64,000 nucleotides of DNA from Haliclystus octoradiatus (lineage: Eukaryota; Cnidaria; Staurozoa; Stauromedusae; Haliclystidae): positions 17,817,307 through 17,881,306 of the forward strand of contig OU744451.1 in assembly GCA_916610825.1 (NCBI GenBank), given 5' to 3'. The notes beneath the pieces are model-generated. The model worked only from the letters and a program-made list of their open reading frames with translations. It was not told where the DNA came from and did not search any database. Positions 34,619-47,100 of the stretch are shown piece by piece; the first letter of the stretch is position 1, and every line of letters starts with the position of its first letter. The translations under genes and the position numbers were made by a program.

Positions 34619-35259
34619 TCACGTTATAGGTCGGGCGTACAAAAACGATTTTCTCTGAAAAATTATATTTAGTATATTTGGATTTTGAAATTCTTTATTT
34701 TTAGGTTTATGTAATTGTGTGTTAATCAAATAAATACTACTGGTTGTACTAAGCTCATAGCAACTTGAAGTTTGATTTTGTTGTAATATTTTTTTGGTGA
34801 ATGAAACAATCGTACCATCTGATTGCTCATTTGTTAATATTTTGTTCAAAAATTTGTCGGAAATAGGAGTTATTTCCAATTTGACATTACTTAGATCTTC
34901 ATTACTTTCAATTGATAATACATTGTTTTAATATGATGGTTTTCATTAACGTTATTAACGTCGTTGCTAACTGCTATAGCGGAAGGCGTGGCTTCCCTTC
35001 TCCACTGGAAACAGCAAGGTTTAGTGCAGCGAATATATACACAATTGTATTCGCTTGCCATTTTATGTGCCAGTATTTCAATAGGGTAAGGCAAAGTTAT
35101 TTCGAAATCTTTTAAGTTCGAAGGTAATTCAGCCATAAATTGTTCTGTTTTAGCACGGGACTCGTTAACAGCTTCATTATAAATTCTACTTTCAAATTGT
35201 TTATATTCCTTCTGTTTTCTCCGTATATAGTTTACTAAGGAATTCATAATTGTCGACAT
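34619..35259 (-). pseudogene. Small protein of short LTR element, frameshifted
   Basis: The ATG at 35259 starts 122 codons: MSTIMNSLVNYIRRKQKEYK, a charged helix, ELPSNLKDFEITLPYPIEIL, and NCVYIRCTKPCCFQWRRE with a Cys cluster. Near 34910 the frame shifts, and the coding-like sequence goes on to 34619 (ITPISDKFLNKILTNEQSDG, LYARPIT). The original product was probably about 210 residues. The N-terminus resembles, loosely, that of the short LTR element at 9-10.3 kb (M-N-S-I/L-hydrophobic, then a charged coil). Function unknown; a structural gag-like role is a guess. Confidence 0.5.
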
Positions 35260-35371
35260 TGTAGAAGATTGAATGGAATAAAAATTATAACCAATAATAA
35301 GCCATGAGAATACTAGTTATAATATAAACAAATGTATAATAAAATAAAGTTGATCCTTATCGGGCTCCAAA

Positions 35372-35516
35372 TGTTATGAGGGTAAAATGATTGAGAGCGA
35401 TAAAATAACATCCACTCTCGTAGAGATTTCAAAACGGAGTCAAATGTAATTAATAAAATAAAGGGCAATACACAGGGGAAAGGGGAAGTCGATATTAGTC
35501 TAATTATGGTAATACG
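35372..35516 (-). repeat. 5' LTR of short LTR element, interrupted
   Basis: The first 145 of 158 plus-strand bases. The last 13 (CATTAGCATAACA) are found at 40561-40573, beyond a gypsy element with the 5-bp duplication ATACG. Confidence 0.9.
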
Positions 35517-35614
35517 TGATGTATCTGACTGCGCATGCGTCAGGCTTATTAGATATTGAGTTCAACTACAACAGACGTGTATTAATATAGTGTCTATATC
35601 TATCATATGCAACA
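35517..35614 (+). repeat. 5' LTR, 98 bp, of gypsy element
   Basis: TGATGTATCTGACTGCGCAT...ATATGCAACA. LTRs of 98 bases are unusually short for a gypsy element. Confidence 0.9.
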
Positions 35615-35708
35615 TGGCGCAGTTGACAGGATCCAGCTCGTAATATAAACATACTGTATATACATACATAAAGCTATCCTAATTGTGATTACAACTTCAC
35701 ATCGAACG

Positions 35709-36855
35709 ATGGCCGAGAAACCCACAACGCGCAGCAGCCACGCTGCACTACCTATGCCTTCTATCAATCCAGGAGAATCAATCGTGTCAATGGACAATTT
35801 GATGAATATGATGCAGAGAATGGCCGAACAGCAAAATAACTCTATTCAACAACAAGAACAGAGAGACAGCGAGTATACCGCTAGATTGTCGAAATTAGAC
35901 AACCAACAACAGGCTCAAAACACACGCCTCGAACAATATGTACAACAGAACAAGACACCGGTTGTATCCGTGAGTCAAACCGCTGATTTATCACTATCGA
36001 AAAATCATGATAATACAAAACAACAGGATGAAAGTATGCCTATCAGCAGTCAAACATCAGTGTATAATATGACATTAAAGGGTGCCAATGCACCAGCAAA
36101 ATTGGAAACAACTGTATCCTTATCTGATTTCTCTGCCTGGTCACAACATTGGAGAGATTACGCGGAATTATCCGGCATTACAGTTTTCCCACGTGCAAGA
36201 CAAGTGACTGCTTTGCGAACATTCCTTTCGCACGATATGCTCATTACACTGGAGACTCTTCTTGGTATAAACAACACCACAGAAATTTCCATGGATGAAA
36301 TATTATTAAGAATCAAAGACTGGCTCAGAAGTCAAAGAAATATAATACGTGATCGTGTAGAATTTCAAGACCGTTGACAACAGGAGGGTGAGTCATTTCA
36401 GGCCTATTTAGTTTCGTTATACGCTTTAGCAAACAACTGTGATTTTCGTTTGTGTAGTCGGGACGATCGTTTCATAACGATCATAATTAGAGGTGTTAAT
36501 GATCGTGATTTGCGTAAACGCCTACTTGAGAAAAAAACTCACGTCATTAACTACTTGTATTGACTTATGCAAGACATTTCATGCGTCAAAAAATGACTCG
36601 GAACAATTGACAATAGGGTCTCAGGTTGTTGTTAATGCAGCGAGCACAAAGCCTACACGATCGGATGTCCCGCGTAGCAACAACAAAACATGACCTGGAT
36701 GCGGGGGGAAGTGCACACATCGCCCCACGCAATGCCCGGCTTGGGGAAAACAATGTCGGAATTGTACAACATCAAATCATTTTTCAAAAGTTTGCCGACA
36801 GCCAAAAGCAGTTAATTCACTTGACGAACAAAGCACTACTAACAGACCAGATGAC
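35709..36855 (+). pseudogene. gag of gypsy element, interrupted
   Basis: The ATG at 35709 (MAEKPTTRSSHAAL) was chosen over 35685 because it matches a gag start better. A Gln-rich coil follows (QQNNSIQQQEQRDSE), then a capsid-like region (FSAWSQHWRDYAELSGI) up to a TGA at 36375-36377. Gag continues in frame (GESFQAYLVSLYALANNCDF), shifts frame at an A run near 36530, and has a second TGA at 36691 just before two zinc knuckles (PGCGGKCTHRPTQCP, CRNCTTSNHFSKVC). The product would coat the element RNA. Confidence 0.8.
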
Positions 36856-39800
36856 GTGAATACAATAGTCATGGCATTAAGCTCTGGCCGTAAAGCCCCA
36901 CGGATTGAATGTAAAATTACTATTCCTAATCAGACGGTTACTAAGACAATGATCTGTCTTCCTGATTCTGGGGCTGAAGCTACATGTCTGGGATGGCGGA
37001 ATGCACAGCGTATGGGTATTAAACATTCTGACCTAAAGAAATACAAGGGACCAACGATTAAAGCTGCCAACGGTCAACCTCTTCAGTGCATAGGCACTTT
37101 TGAGTCTACAATTTCCCACGGACGTAAAAACACAGCTGAAACCATTAAAGTATTTTATGAACTCGAGGGTATGCTACTTAGCTGGTATGCTTCCTTAGAT
37201 CTAGGAATATTACCTCCAAATTATCCTCAACAAAGCATGACCACAACTGTTAATACCGTGCAGCAAAACATATCAGTACCACCTACTGCTACAGAAATAA
37301 ACACGATACGACAACAACTATTGAATGACTTTCATGATGTTTTTTACTCAACTGAACATTTGAAGCCTATGAATACACAACCAATGAAAATACAATTAAA
37401 ACCTGATGCTAAGCCTGTTCATGTCCGAGCAGCCAGATCATTACCATTCGCATGGCATGTCAAAGCACAAGAAACGTTGAATTCTATGGTACAAAAAGGG
37501 ATTATTTGCCCTGTATCTGAACCCACGGATTGGTGCTCCCCTATGCATATCACAACCAAATCAAATGGTGACCTGCACATAGTAGGGGATATGAGGGCTC
37601 TCAATCAAAATATCAAACGTCCTGTGTACCCTTTAGTTACACCCAAAGAAGCCATAGCTACAATAGACCAAGAATCTACGTACTTTTCCACACTTGATGC
37701 AACTAGTGGGTACTGGCAAGTCCCCTTGGAAGAGTCTAGTCAATCCCTAACAACATTTATAACCCCTTGGGGTAGATATAAATATTTACGTGCCACCACG
37801 GGTTTGATCAGCAGTGGGGAAGAATACAACCTTCGTGGTGATCAGGCACTGGAAGGAATACCACGAACATGCAAAGTGGTTGACGACATACTGTTGTATG
37901 ATACATCATTCGGGGATCATGTTAAGCACATGCAATCTTTGTTACAGCAATGCCGTCATCATGGCATCACTTTGAATCCTACCAAATTTATATTCGCACA
38001 GTCGTCGGTCAAGTATGTCGGCTATAACATAAGTCATTCAGGCATTACACCAAGTACAGAAAGAATCAAAGCTATAACTGATTTCCCAACCCCATTAAAC
38101 TTGACAGAACTGAAATCGTTTTTTGGGTTGGTTGAACAATTGTCGAACTTCTGTCCATCCATAGCTGCTCTCAAAGAGCCAATGAGACCTTTACTTAAGT
38201 CAACTAATGTATTCCAGTGGCTGCCAATTCACGATACGGCTTTCCAAGCAGTCAAAGAGGCTATTCAAAAGCCTCCAATTTTATCGTTTTATCAACAAGA
38301 TCTTCCATTAGTTCTGCAGACTGATGCTTCTAGACTTCATGGTTTGGGATACGCCCTGCTACAACGACAGAATGGTCAATGGCGACTTTTAGAATGCGGA
38401 TCTCGTTTCCTAAGTGATGCTGCGAAGCGATACGCCACCATTGAGCTAGAATGTCTGGCAGTCTCATGGGCAGCTCTTAAATGTCGTCTGTATCTACAGG
38501 GTCAATCGAATTTCACCGTCGTGACGGATCATAAGCCACTTCTTCCAATTTTGAACAGTTATTCAATCACGGATACAGACAATCCTCGACTACAACGACT
38601 TCTATACAAATTATCTCCATTCAGTTTCAAGACTGAGTGGACCAAAGGAAAAGACCACAATATAGCAGACGCCCTTTCTAGGTCACCAATTTCTCAGCCT
38701 CACCCAGGAGATGAATTAGAAGAAGAATGTAATCCTCAAATCGAAGCAATGACGACCTCATTTGTTAATTCCACGTCACACCAAACATCACCTTGGCCTG
38801 ATTGCACTCTAGAGTCTCTTCAAGATAAAGCCAAGAATGATACTGACTATTCATCACTTATAAATCTGATCACAAATGGTTTTCCTAAACATGCCAATGC
38901 TCTTCCAACGAGCCTACAACCATTTCATAAAATCCATAATGAACTCTCAATTGAAAATGGACTTGTATTGCGTGGTTCGCAAATTGTTATCCCTTCCTGC
39001 TGTCGCTCTGACATACTGTCAAGACTGCATTCATCCCATCAAGGGATTACTCGCACTAAACAACGGGCACGTCAAACTGTTTGGTGGCCAAAAATATCAA
39101 ATGACATTGATCGAATTATTCAAACGTGTACAGCTTGTCAGCAATTACTCCAAAGTCAGGTAAAGGAGCCATACAAAGAAGATGAGCTACCAACTCGCAT
39201 TTTTGAGTCAACTTCAGCCTACTTCTTCGAATTTCTACGTCAGCATTTTCTGGTGTATGTAGATCGTTATTCTGGGTGGCCAAGTGTAGTAAAGTTCGGC
39301 AAAGATACTACGACTTCACCATTGTTTCTGGCATTAATGCAGCTATTTGCTAACACTGGCATTCCTGTTCGCCTTCGATCAGATCGGGGGCCTCAATTCA
39401 CAAGCTATTAATTCGCTAATTTCTGCAAGAAATGGGGCATTCAACACTCACCATCATCTCCGCATTACCCACAATCAAATGGTCATGCCGAGATAAATGT
39501 GAAGAAAACGAAATATCTCATTATGAAAACTTGCAAAAACGGTATTATTCATACTGAAGACTTCTACGAAGGATTATTAGAATTGCGAAACACTCCTTCT
39601 TTTCATGGTAAATCGCCTGCGCAACTCGTATTTGGCAACTCCATTCGCAGTCGAGTTCCAGCCCATTATTCGTCATTTCTACCGCAATGGGAGTCATCAG
39701 TATCATCCTCCGCTATAAAGGCAGAGCAACACCTCGAAAAAACCAAAATCGACTATGACAAAACGTCAAAGATGTTACCCGTTCTCCATGTAGGAGATAA

Positions 39801-40068
39801 AATATTACTGCAAGATACTATTACAAAAAGATGGCACCATCGTGGAAAAGTCACAAAAATATTGCGCGACCGTGATTATGAAATTCTATTAGACTCCGGA
39901 TCATCATTACGCCGCAATAGACGGTTTTTACGACCGATACAGATGACAGAACCCGAAGAACGATCTTCTACTAATGAGGTACTTCCTTCTATGTCCCCTC
40001 AAAGCAGACCACCACGCGTTCACAATCCTCCGCGTCGATACGCAAACTCAAGCCCGTCAATGGAATGA
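36856..40068 (+). pseudogene. pol of gypsy element: protease, RT, RNase H, integrase
   Basis: One long frame is interrupted only by a TAA at 39409-39411. In order: aspartic protease with PDSGAEATCLG (residues about 34-45), reverse transcriptase with STLDATSGYWQVPLEE and the catalytic CKVVDDILLYD, RNase H with LQTDASRLHGLGYALL, TIELECLAVSWAALKC and TDHKPLLPIL, then integrase with the HHCC finger (LHSSHQGITRTKQRA ... CTACQQ) and a core including RLRSDRGPQF. After the stop the integrase core goes on (HYPQSNGHAEI, with the catalytic Glu), as does a C-terminal part with LHVGDKILLQD. The catalytic box reads VVDD where YVDD/YIDD is common. Confidence 0.9.
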
Positions 40069-40457
40069 ACATTATCATTATCATACTATTAAACTATGCT
40101 ACGCAAATATATTACCCAAAATACTTACTCATTAATCTTACTACTATAAAAGACAACTAATCCAAGCAAATAGTTTTATACCATCAAGATATATCTACTA
40201 TTATTAGATTTCGTATATTGTACTCTACAAAAGAAAAGAGTTTATCCATAATTCATAATAGATATAATGACTCTACAAAAGAAAAGAGTTCATAGATAAT
40301 AGATATAATAGTATTACTTACTTACTATGATTAGTACTGGCATTAGCAGTCATCTTCCTGTTTAACATTTACTGTTACCATTATTCATTTTATTATAACT
40401 ATATTTAGTAACATTGCATTTCATTTAACTTTACTATTAACGTCTTAAAAAGGGAGA

Positions 40458-40555
40458 TGATGTATCTGACTACGCATGCGTCAGGCTTATTAGATATTGA
40501 GTTCAACTACAACAGACGTGTATTAATATAGTGTCTATATCTATCATATGCAACA
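40458..40555 (+). repeat. 3' LTR, 98 bp, of gypsy element
   Basis: It matches the 5' LTR except at one position and is preceded by a purine-rich tract. Confidence 0.9.
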
Positions 40556-40573
40556 ATACGCATTAGCATAACA

Positions 40574-40770
40574 GTAGCTCCGGTGCATCGTTGTGCATTG
40601 ACAATCAAGTCCTATCTGCCATGAAATCTATGGAAATTGATCTGTGGTGTCTTGGCTGAGATCAATAAAGAGCGTTTAAACTGATTGCTTTCAGCGAAAC
40701 AGCCACACCTCTAAAAATAGAGGAGTGGTATGGGGGCCTTCGGTAGGGCGACAAAGTCTACCTTACTTAC
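40574..40770 (+). mobile_element. SINE copy 2, 3' half
   Basis: It begins GTAGCTCCGGTGCATCGTTG and continues through CTGCCATGAAATCTATGG, GAGCGTTTAAACTG, CTAAAAATAGAGGAGTGG and CCTTCGGTAGGGCGACA, in the same order as 18978-19150. The GTAG at its start is the duplicated target of the LTR element. Confidence 0.8.
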
Positions 40771-40931
40771 TTTGCAGCACTATTACAATTTGTAATGCCT
40801 AGTAATAATAATAATTTATAATACGGTTTATTAATGCATATGACTAATTGCTTTCTAATACTTACACATTATACATGCTAAAATCATTAATTTGAGTCTA
40901 AAATAATGTTATGAACGCGTGCTAAAGTCAA
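40771..40931 (-). other. Gene A 3' UTR with poly(A) signal
   Basis: Downstream of the gene A stop (minus strand) is an AT-rich 3' UTR. An AATAAA hexamer is at 40832-40827, about 100 bases after the stop. Confidence 0.55.
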
Positions 40932-41111
40932 CTATTTCGTATCATTTTGATATAAGCTTTGAATATCTCTTTCTTCCATATTGTACTCCCACATGGCAAC
41001 GTTGTCTAACAATATACCAACAGCATTATTAGGCTTATTTGCTTCGTTCGTATCATAACCAAATTGAAATACAGGTGATGAATCTTCTACGTCATGTGTC
41101 CAATAATGAGT
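40932..41111 (-). CDS. Gene A exon 5: LamG-like domain, C-terminal strand
   Basis: Fifty-nine codons and TAG: SSPVFQFGYDTNEANKP, AVGILLDNVAMWEYNMEERD. The DN-x-A-x-W pattern is the last strand of the laminin-G/pentraxin fold. The acceptor is GATTTTCAG, phase 0. It matches gene B exon 53960-53802. Confidence 0.9.
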   Translation of the reverse strand, partial: THYWTHDVEDSSPVFQFGYDTNEANKPNNAVGILLDNVAMWEYNMEERDIQSLYQNDTK

Positions 41112-44100
41112 CTGAAAATCAATACGATCAATAAAAGTTTACATTTAATTGCAAATTAAAATAAACTATTAATGTCTTACCTGCATTGCTGGGCTAATAT
41201 TAACCGAATTTAATACGTGAAATGAAATTGTAGAACACGTGGCTTTTTTATCAAACAATAGAAGTGCAACGCAACGAAGCATGACAATTTTTTTTAATTT
41301 CTAGTCAAGCCTGACATATCAATTTCTTTTTGTCTGGGAATGTAAAGTAAATTAGAGATCACTAAGCTTCTGGCAAACGCTCGCGACTATACATTATAAA
41401 ATATTTCTTTTTTAGAGAAGATATTGCAAAAATCGAAAGTTGTCGAAATGGTGGCTTCTGGGGTGACTACTTGCCTACGTAGAAGTTTCAACGATTTTCA
41501 GACTAAAAATGCTGAGGGACAATCCCAGTCAAAATTTTTCTCTAACCGGTATTTGCCAGATATTAATAATATTAACGTGTATATCCCGGATATTGGGAGA
41601 TTGCTTCTTTAGATAGAGAAAAATTTTCTATCAGTACATGTTCTTCTTGTATTTTTACTTTGCGCAAGCATTTCCCCCTCAAAAATGCAATCAAAGTTAC
41701 GTTTTTGTGTCTCACTCTTTTTCCTCGAATAGAAGCTTATTTCCCCCTTTATTTTCCACAAGAGAGCTTAAACCGGAAAAACAATAAACTTTTCGAACTT
41801 GGTAAACACCTTTGCGCCATTTAATTTCGTAAATAAATATTCAACTGAAAGAAATGGGTAAGTATCCACAACTATCTGTGGATTTATAGATCTTTTAAAA
41901 TCTGAACAGATTCGAATCGACCCATTCTTTTTAGTGACATTTACCGTAGGAGATGCCCTTTCGCAACAGCAACAGCAATATTGAGAGTCTCTTCGACGGC
42001 TGCTCTCAAAGCGAATGGCACAGTTCTTGCACTTCACAACGACGGTATCGGATCTTTCTTCAATTTAATTTGTACTTTTACACCTTTTATTTTGCCTAAA
42101 TCAGCCCCAAAAGCGTCATCAAATCCTAATAGCACTTCACGAAATGTTGGAGTGACGTCACTGCCGTTTACAATGGAATTTATGTTCTCACTTTTTACTG
42201 ACATCAAGTCCATTACTTGTAAGGCGTTTATTCCAATCACAGGAGAACGCTTATCTTCAATTATATGAAATGATACACGATACATCTTATCATTCTTAGG
42301 GTTCTTTACAGGTAACATTGCTTTACCCATAACCTTCATCTCTGATCCATCATAAAGCTTTAAGTTCCGGGCGGCCCGGATTGAGACACCATTTGGTACA
42401 TAACACTTATTTATGACATTACACGTAGCGCCTCCATCAAGTAAAACGCGAGCCAATTTTCCAGCGATGTCAAGAGTGGTATAATAGCATCAGATGTAGA
42501 TCGACCAGTGACTTGAGATATAATATGGCAATCATCACTGCTAGTGGCATTATCCTCTGCTGAACTTGTTACAACATCTGTAATATTCCTCACAGCTTCT
42601 GACTTGCACTCTGTCTTTTCTTTGTTTGGGCAACGCCTAGATCTGGAAAAGTGTCCCTTTTTCGCGCAACTGTGACAGGACACATTTGCCTCCGGACAAT
42701 TTGACTTGCCAAATATATGTTGTTGCTCACAAAAATGACACACCTTCAGTTTATCATTATTTCCACTGAAATGTTTACGAATCGCTTGTAATTGTTCCAA
42801 CTGTTCACTGACGTCCTCAAAACTAACATCGGCAGACATCAGCTTGGCAGGCTTGCTCATGTTCTGTGTGTGCAAATTAGAAGTCTCATAACAGCGAGAT
42901 AATTCCAACACTTTATTTAATGATAAACTCTCTTCACGCAGATAACGTTTACGTATTTCATCAGATTGACAATGTTGAGCAATGTGATCTACAATCATTT
43001 CATATAATAATGTTGGTTACATTCTTTCCTAGGGCACACAAACTCACAATGCGCCCCTAATTCTCGTAACCGTGTTGCAAAATTATCTGTTGATTCTTCT
43101 CTATTCTGAGTGCACTGACCAAATAAAAATCGCTCGTGGCGTTTGTTTTTCCGAGGTCTAAAGTAATCAGTAATAGCTTTCATTAATCTCTCATAAAAAT
43201 CGTTTTCCTTCTTTATTCACTACGAACGTGTCTACTAGGTGTAACACTTGTGGGCCAGCGACATGAAGTAATAATGATGCCTTACGTTGCTGTTATACAT
43301 CACCTCCAATACAGCTCAAGTATACTTCAAAACATCTCAATCATTTCTCCCATCGGCTTGCAACATTTGTAGCCGGTGATAAGTGAAACGATTGGGGAGC
43401 AGGAATATCAAGAGCGCGTAAATTGCTGTTAGGTTCAACTCCTATCGCCTCGCCTATCCAGTATATAATCACGTGACATGACACAGATATTTTTAAACCA
43501 CACATACATAATGTAACCTGTAGATAAAAACAGCGTGTCAGTTGGCTGATTAACGGCTCCGACTTTTGAGGATTTTGAATGCTGCAGCTTCGACAATACT
43601 ACAACTGTTATTGTAGCTTCCACTTCAATTATGAATTATAGACTTACAATCATAGAACAATTAAATACGTCATATTTTGGAATTTTATTTGTATCAACTG
43701 CAAAAGGGAGGAATTACCCGATAGAAACCTTGGCGACCAGATTGTGTTATTTTATACAATAACAGAAGTTATACATAGGCCTACATACGTAAACGGTATA
43801 CATAAGTGCTTCCTTTTACTACATAATACTAAATTCGATTTCGGATTACAGTTATTGAGTGAAACTGGTATCTAATATAGTAAATGCGAAATGCTTTATA
43901 TTATGACAAATTGCATGACTAATGTATCTTCGTACCTGAAATGTAATTTCTTTCTTCTCGTTGTTGATATAAGCAAGAGGATTAATATTTTCATGGTCGT
44001 AATTGACAGAAACAACGATTTTTAGCCAGTTAGAATCCAATTTAATTGGAAAAATGAAGTGACTCATAGTACCTTCTTTTGATGCAAAGAAAATCCTCAT

Positions 44101-47100
44101 GTGTGTCCAGCTCGATGTCACTCGAACAACAATTCCGTTACTTTGCGTTGCTATGTCAGTTGTACCGAATATGTTACTACCAGTACTTTGTTCCCCTTCT
44201 CCAGAAGGGTGAGCTATTCCTCGTCTAGCTAAATAAGAAGCTAGGATCTTCATTTCGAAGCTGATTGTAAATCCTCCACCTTCACAATATTGTCTGCAAA
44301 AAAGTACCATAAAAATGAAGTACCTATAGACGAATATCGATAGATAAATAGAATTTTATATATTCATTTCAATCATGGATTTGGATTGCTTGTTTAGGGA
44401 TGGTTTAATTTCACTAATAAGCAACATCTCGTATATTAGGTAGTCCATTCTAATTCGGCATTGTTTCAGAACGGAAAAGTATATGGAGGCATGCTCTACA
44501 TTCAAACCATGGTCTTTCAAATGGCGCCCAATGTCTTTAGATTTATGTTCATCGATCCGTTGATAGAGGTGCCGGCGAGTGAAGCCAACATATCTTGCAC
44601 TGCACAAGTCACACTTAGATAGGTACAGAACGGATTGGCGAGTCAAGATAGGTGGTTTTACTTCGCGATGCCTAAGAGAGTAAACCACAACTTAAAAATG
44701 GCTAACAAATGTAGCCAAAACGTTGATAAAAATAAAACTTCACATCGCCACTAACGTTTTTGATCAAATGTTTTACCAAGGAGCTTTTTTCCAAAATATG
44801 TAATATATAATACATAATATCAAAATTTAAATTGATGTTTTTGTTTACGATGATTGTACCTATCATATTTATTACCTGTTGGATTATCTATTGATAGGAA
44901 AGAATTGTAAAATGTAAATAATCAATTTATAAGTAAAAATAGAAAAAAATTACAAAACAAAGAGGGAAAACTCACTTCAGTTATGATTAAATATAAACGA
45001 ACATAAATTGATGAAACTATTCATAAAAATATACCCGTAATTGGTACAAACATGAACATTGGTCTTTTGTATCATGTTTTAGTACTAATATGCCAGAACT
45101 TTGTTGAAGAAGTACCGATCTTGACAAGAGGCTTTGTATCATCCCATAGATAAGTCAATCTGCAACTTGGCATGTTTTACAAGAATATGGTAGCAAAAAT
45201 GGAATGTGAAAAATCTCACATTTTCCATCTCAAGTTAGATGGATATATAGCTGGATTCACCGAGCATAAATTTTCATATTAATTACATAGCAATGTTTAT
45301 GATACTGTTGGAATCATATTTTACAGAAAATTTATATTTTACTTGATTGTCAAGGAGCAGCGATGCACTATAACTATTTTCAACGTAATTTCTCATCAGC
45401 AATCACGTTTTTAAAATCAAATCTATATTTAATAAATGGAAAACGGTGCTTAGTTTCACGTCTGTCAAGCTGGCCTAAAATCCCTTTCAGATGGAAGCGA
45501 AAATAGTATCATGATTTAGATCACATTTAGCTCATACTTGCTAAAAGATAAGTCAAAGAGATGTTAGACTTCAACACTGTTGTGATTATGATTTAACAGA
45601 TAGAAAACGGTGCTCAGTTTTATAAACTCTGATCCGAAAACACTGGATGCGTAATGAGACATGGAAGAGGCTTACAAAATCCCTAGCCACCAGGCGAGTG
45701 ATTTAATCCTCTTTAGTGCCTAAAACCATCAAAAGAGTTCGTATCAGGGAACTTAACACGGATGACTATTTCTACTTGAAATTAGTATTATAAAATAAAT
45801 AAACTGTTTAATTTGATATTAAAATGCTCAAAATAATGGTAATTCACATTGCATGTAAATTCTCCTGAATTGAATCAATCGTAGAACTTGAACGAACTCC
45901 GATTTTCAATAGAAACACTCTGTGATTTTTGAGGAAAGGTTTAGACAACACCACAGACCCAATTTAATTACGTTAGAATATTCTATCGCAAATGAATTTG
46001 GTCTGTGACGTAGCATAGGGAAACATTTTAAATTTGACAGAAAATAGATTGAGAATATAGCCAAGAGCATTGGTTAAGTCTAAATACAGTGTTTACATGG
46101 AAGATTTAAAGAAAATATTATACACTTATTTTTTCATCATAATAAGGTATGCAATAGTTGAACAATTGATTATAATATAAAACACTAATGAATAAGTGGA
46201 TTTTTCATGATGACACTACCCCTGCCCTCCCTACAAAGATGCCCAAGAGCAAGCTGAAGTAGACACTATCTGTACAAAACATAGAGTAAAATGATTTATA
46301 TACTAATTATCTATGGCAATCACTTACGTAAGACAGCTATGACGTCCGATGTCATAAACCAACAGAGTTTTTGATTGGTTGTTGTAGTGCAGTGCTTTTC
46401 CATTGTCATTAATACGATGAATGCGATGATCAACTTCTATGCCCTCAACTGCACAAATGTTGCTAGTACAATTATCAAAACACTCAAAGAAACACGTACC
46501 AGTGCATGCTGCTTCGCAGGTAGTAGTGCAGTTAGCAGTACAATTGAAATCACTTTGAATTGCTGGGATTTCAATCTGAGAGTTATTGACAGTGTAGATC
46601 AGTAATGGAGAGTTTTCATCATCGAATGAAATGAAATAATCAGCAGCTTCAAATCCAACTGAAATGTGACATTTAGTCGAAACAAAAATAAAAATAACAT
46701 TCCATACAGGTTTCATAATCTAAAGGTCCGAGAGAGAAACTTCATGGTGATTCATGATTGGATAAAAAGTAAAAAGTCAAATGTATCTATGATAGATATG
46801 ATCAATCCATGAGCCCTTAACAATCTTTGCTTGCTTTTTCCAATGTATATTAACAATGTTCAAGATCATTGTTTGGACGAAACTAGATATTTATCTATTA
46901 ACTTATTTGATTACGAGATTAGTCGAGGAAGTCAGTTCTATTTATAGGATATTGCCGAGTTATTTCCTATTGGATAAAATTTGTAATCAATGCTGCAATT
47001 ATATAACAGCTACCATTTTATCAGCGAACATTTAAATAACTGTATCTACCTATGAATATGATATATGATAATATGACATCATTGCGTTTCAGTCTAGCTA

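Larger units (their letters stand above)
35517..40555 (+). mobile_element. Ty3/gypsy retrotransposon with 98-bp LTRs
   Basis: LTRs of 98 bases at 35517-35614 and 40458-40555 differ by one visible base (GACTGCGC against GACTACGC). The 5-bp target duplication ATACG lies at 35512-35516 and 40556-40560, and the empty site is preserved in the other LTR of the host element (34300-34310). The primer site TGGCGCAGTTGACAGG follows the 5' LTR, and AAAAAGGGAGA precedes the 3' LTR. Gag and pol follow in order, with protease, RT, RNase H and integrase. A few nonsense and frameshift changes make this copy defective. Confidence 0.95.
34159..40573 (-). mobile_element. Short LTR element without pol, hosting a gypsy insertion
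   Basis: Two 158-base LTRs, identical by eye, lie at 34159-34316 and at 35372-35516 plus 40561-40573. Both have TGTTATG/CATAACA ends. On the minus strand the 5' LTR is followed by TTTGGAGCCCGATAAGGATC (primer site) and the 3' LTR is preceded by AACAGTGGGGGTA (polypurine tract). The target duplication is GTAG, confirmed by the intact SINE at 18.8 kb. The interior of about 1.06 kb has one small coding region and no pol, so it is a non-autonomous LTR element. Confidence 0.9.

Noticed and set aside
34159..40573. A single large LTR retrotransposon using the 158-bp LTRs and the gypsy pol
   Set aside because: The pol belongs to an inner element with its own 98-bp LTRs, opposite orientation and ATACG duplication; the outer element is separate.
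46659..46716. ATG at 46716 with a hydrophobic start (MKPVWNVIFIFVS) as a separate gene start
   Set aside because: It looks like a signal peptide, but the stretch is a pyrimidine-rich acceptor region and the joined exon 2 to exon 3 reading is in phase. An alternative promoter cannot be fully excluded.
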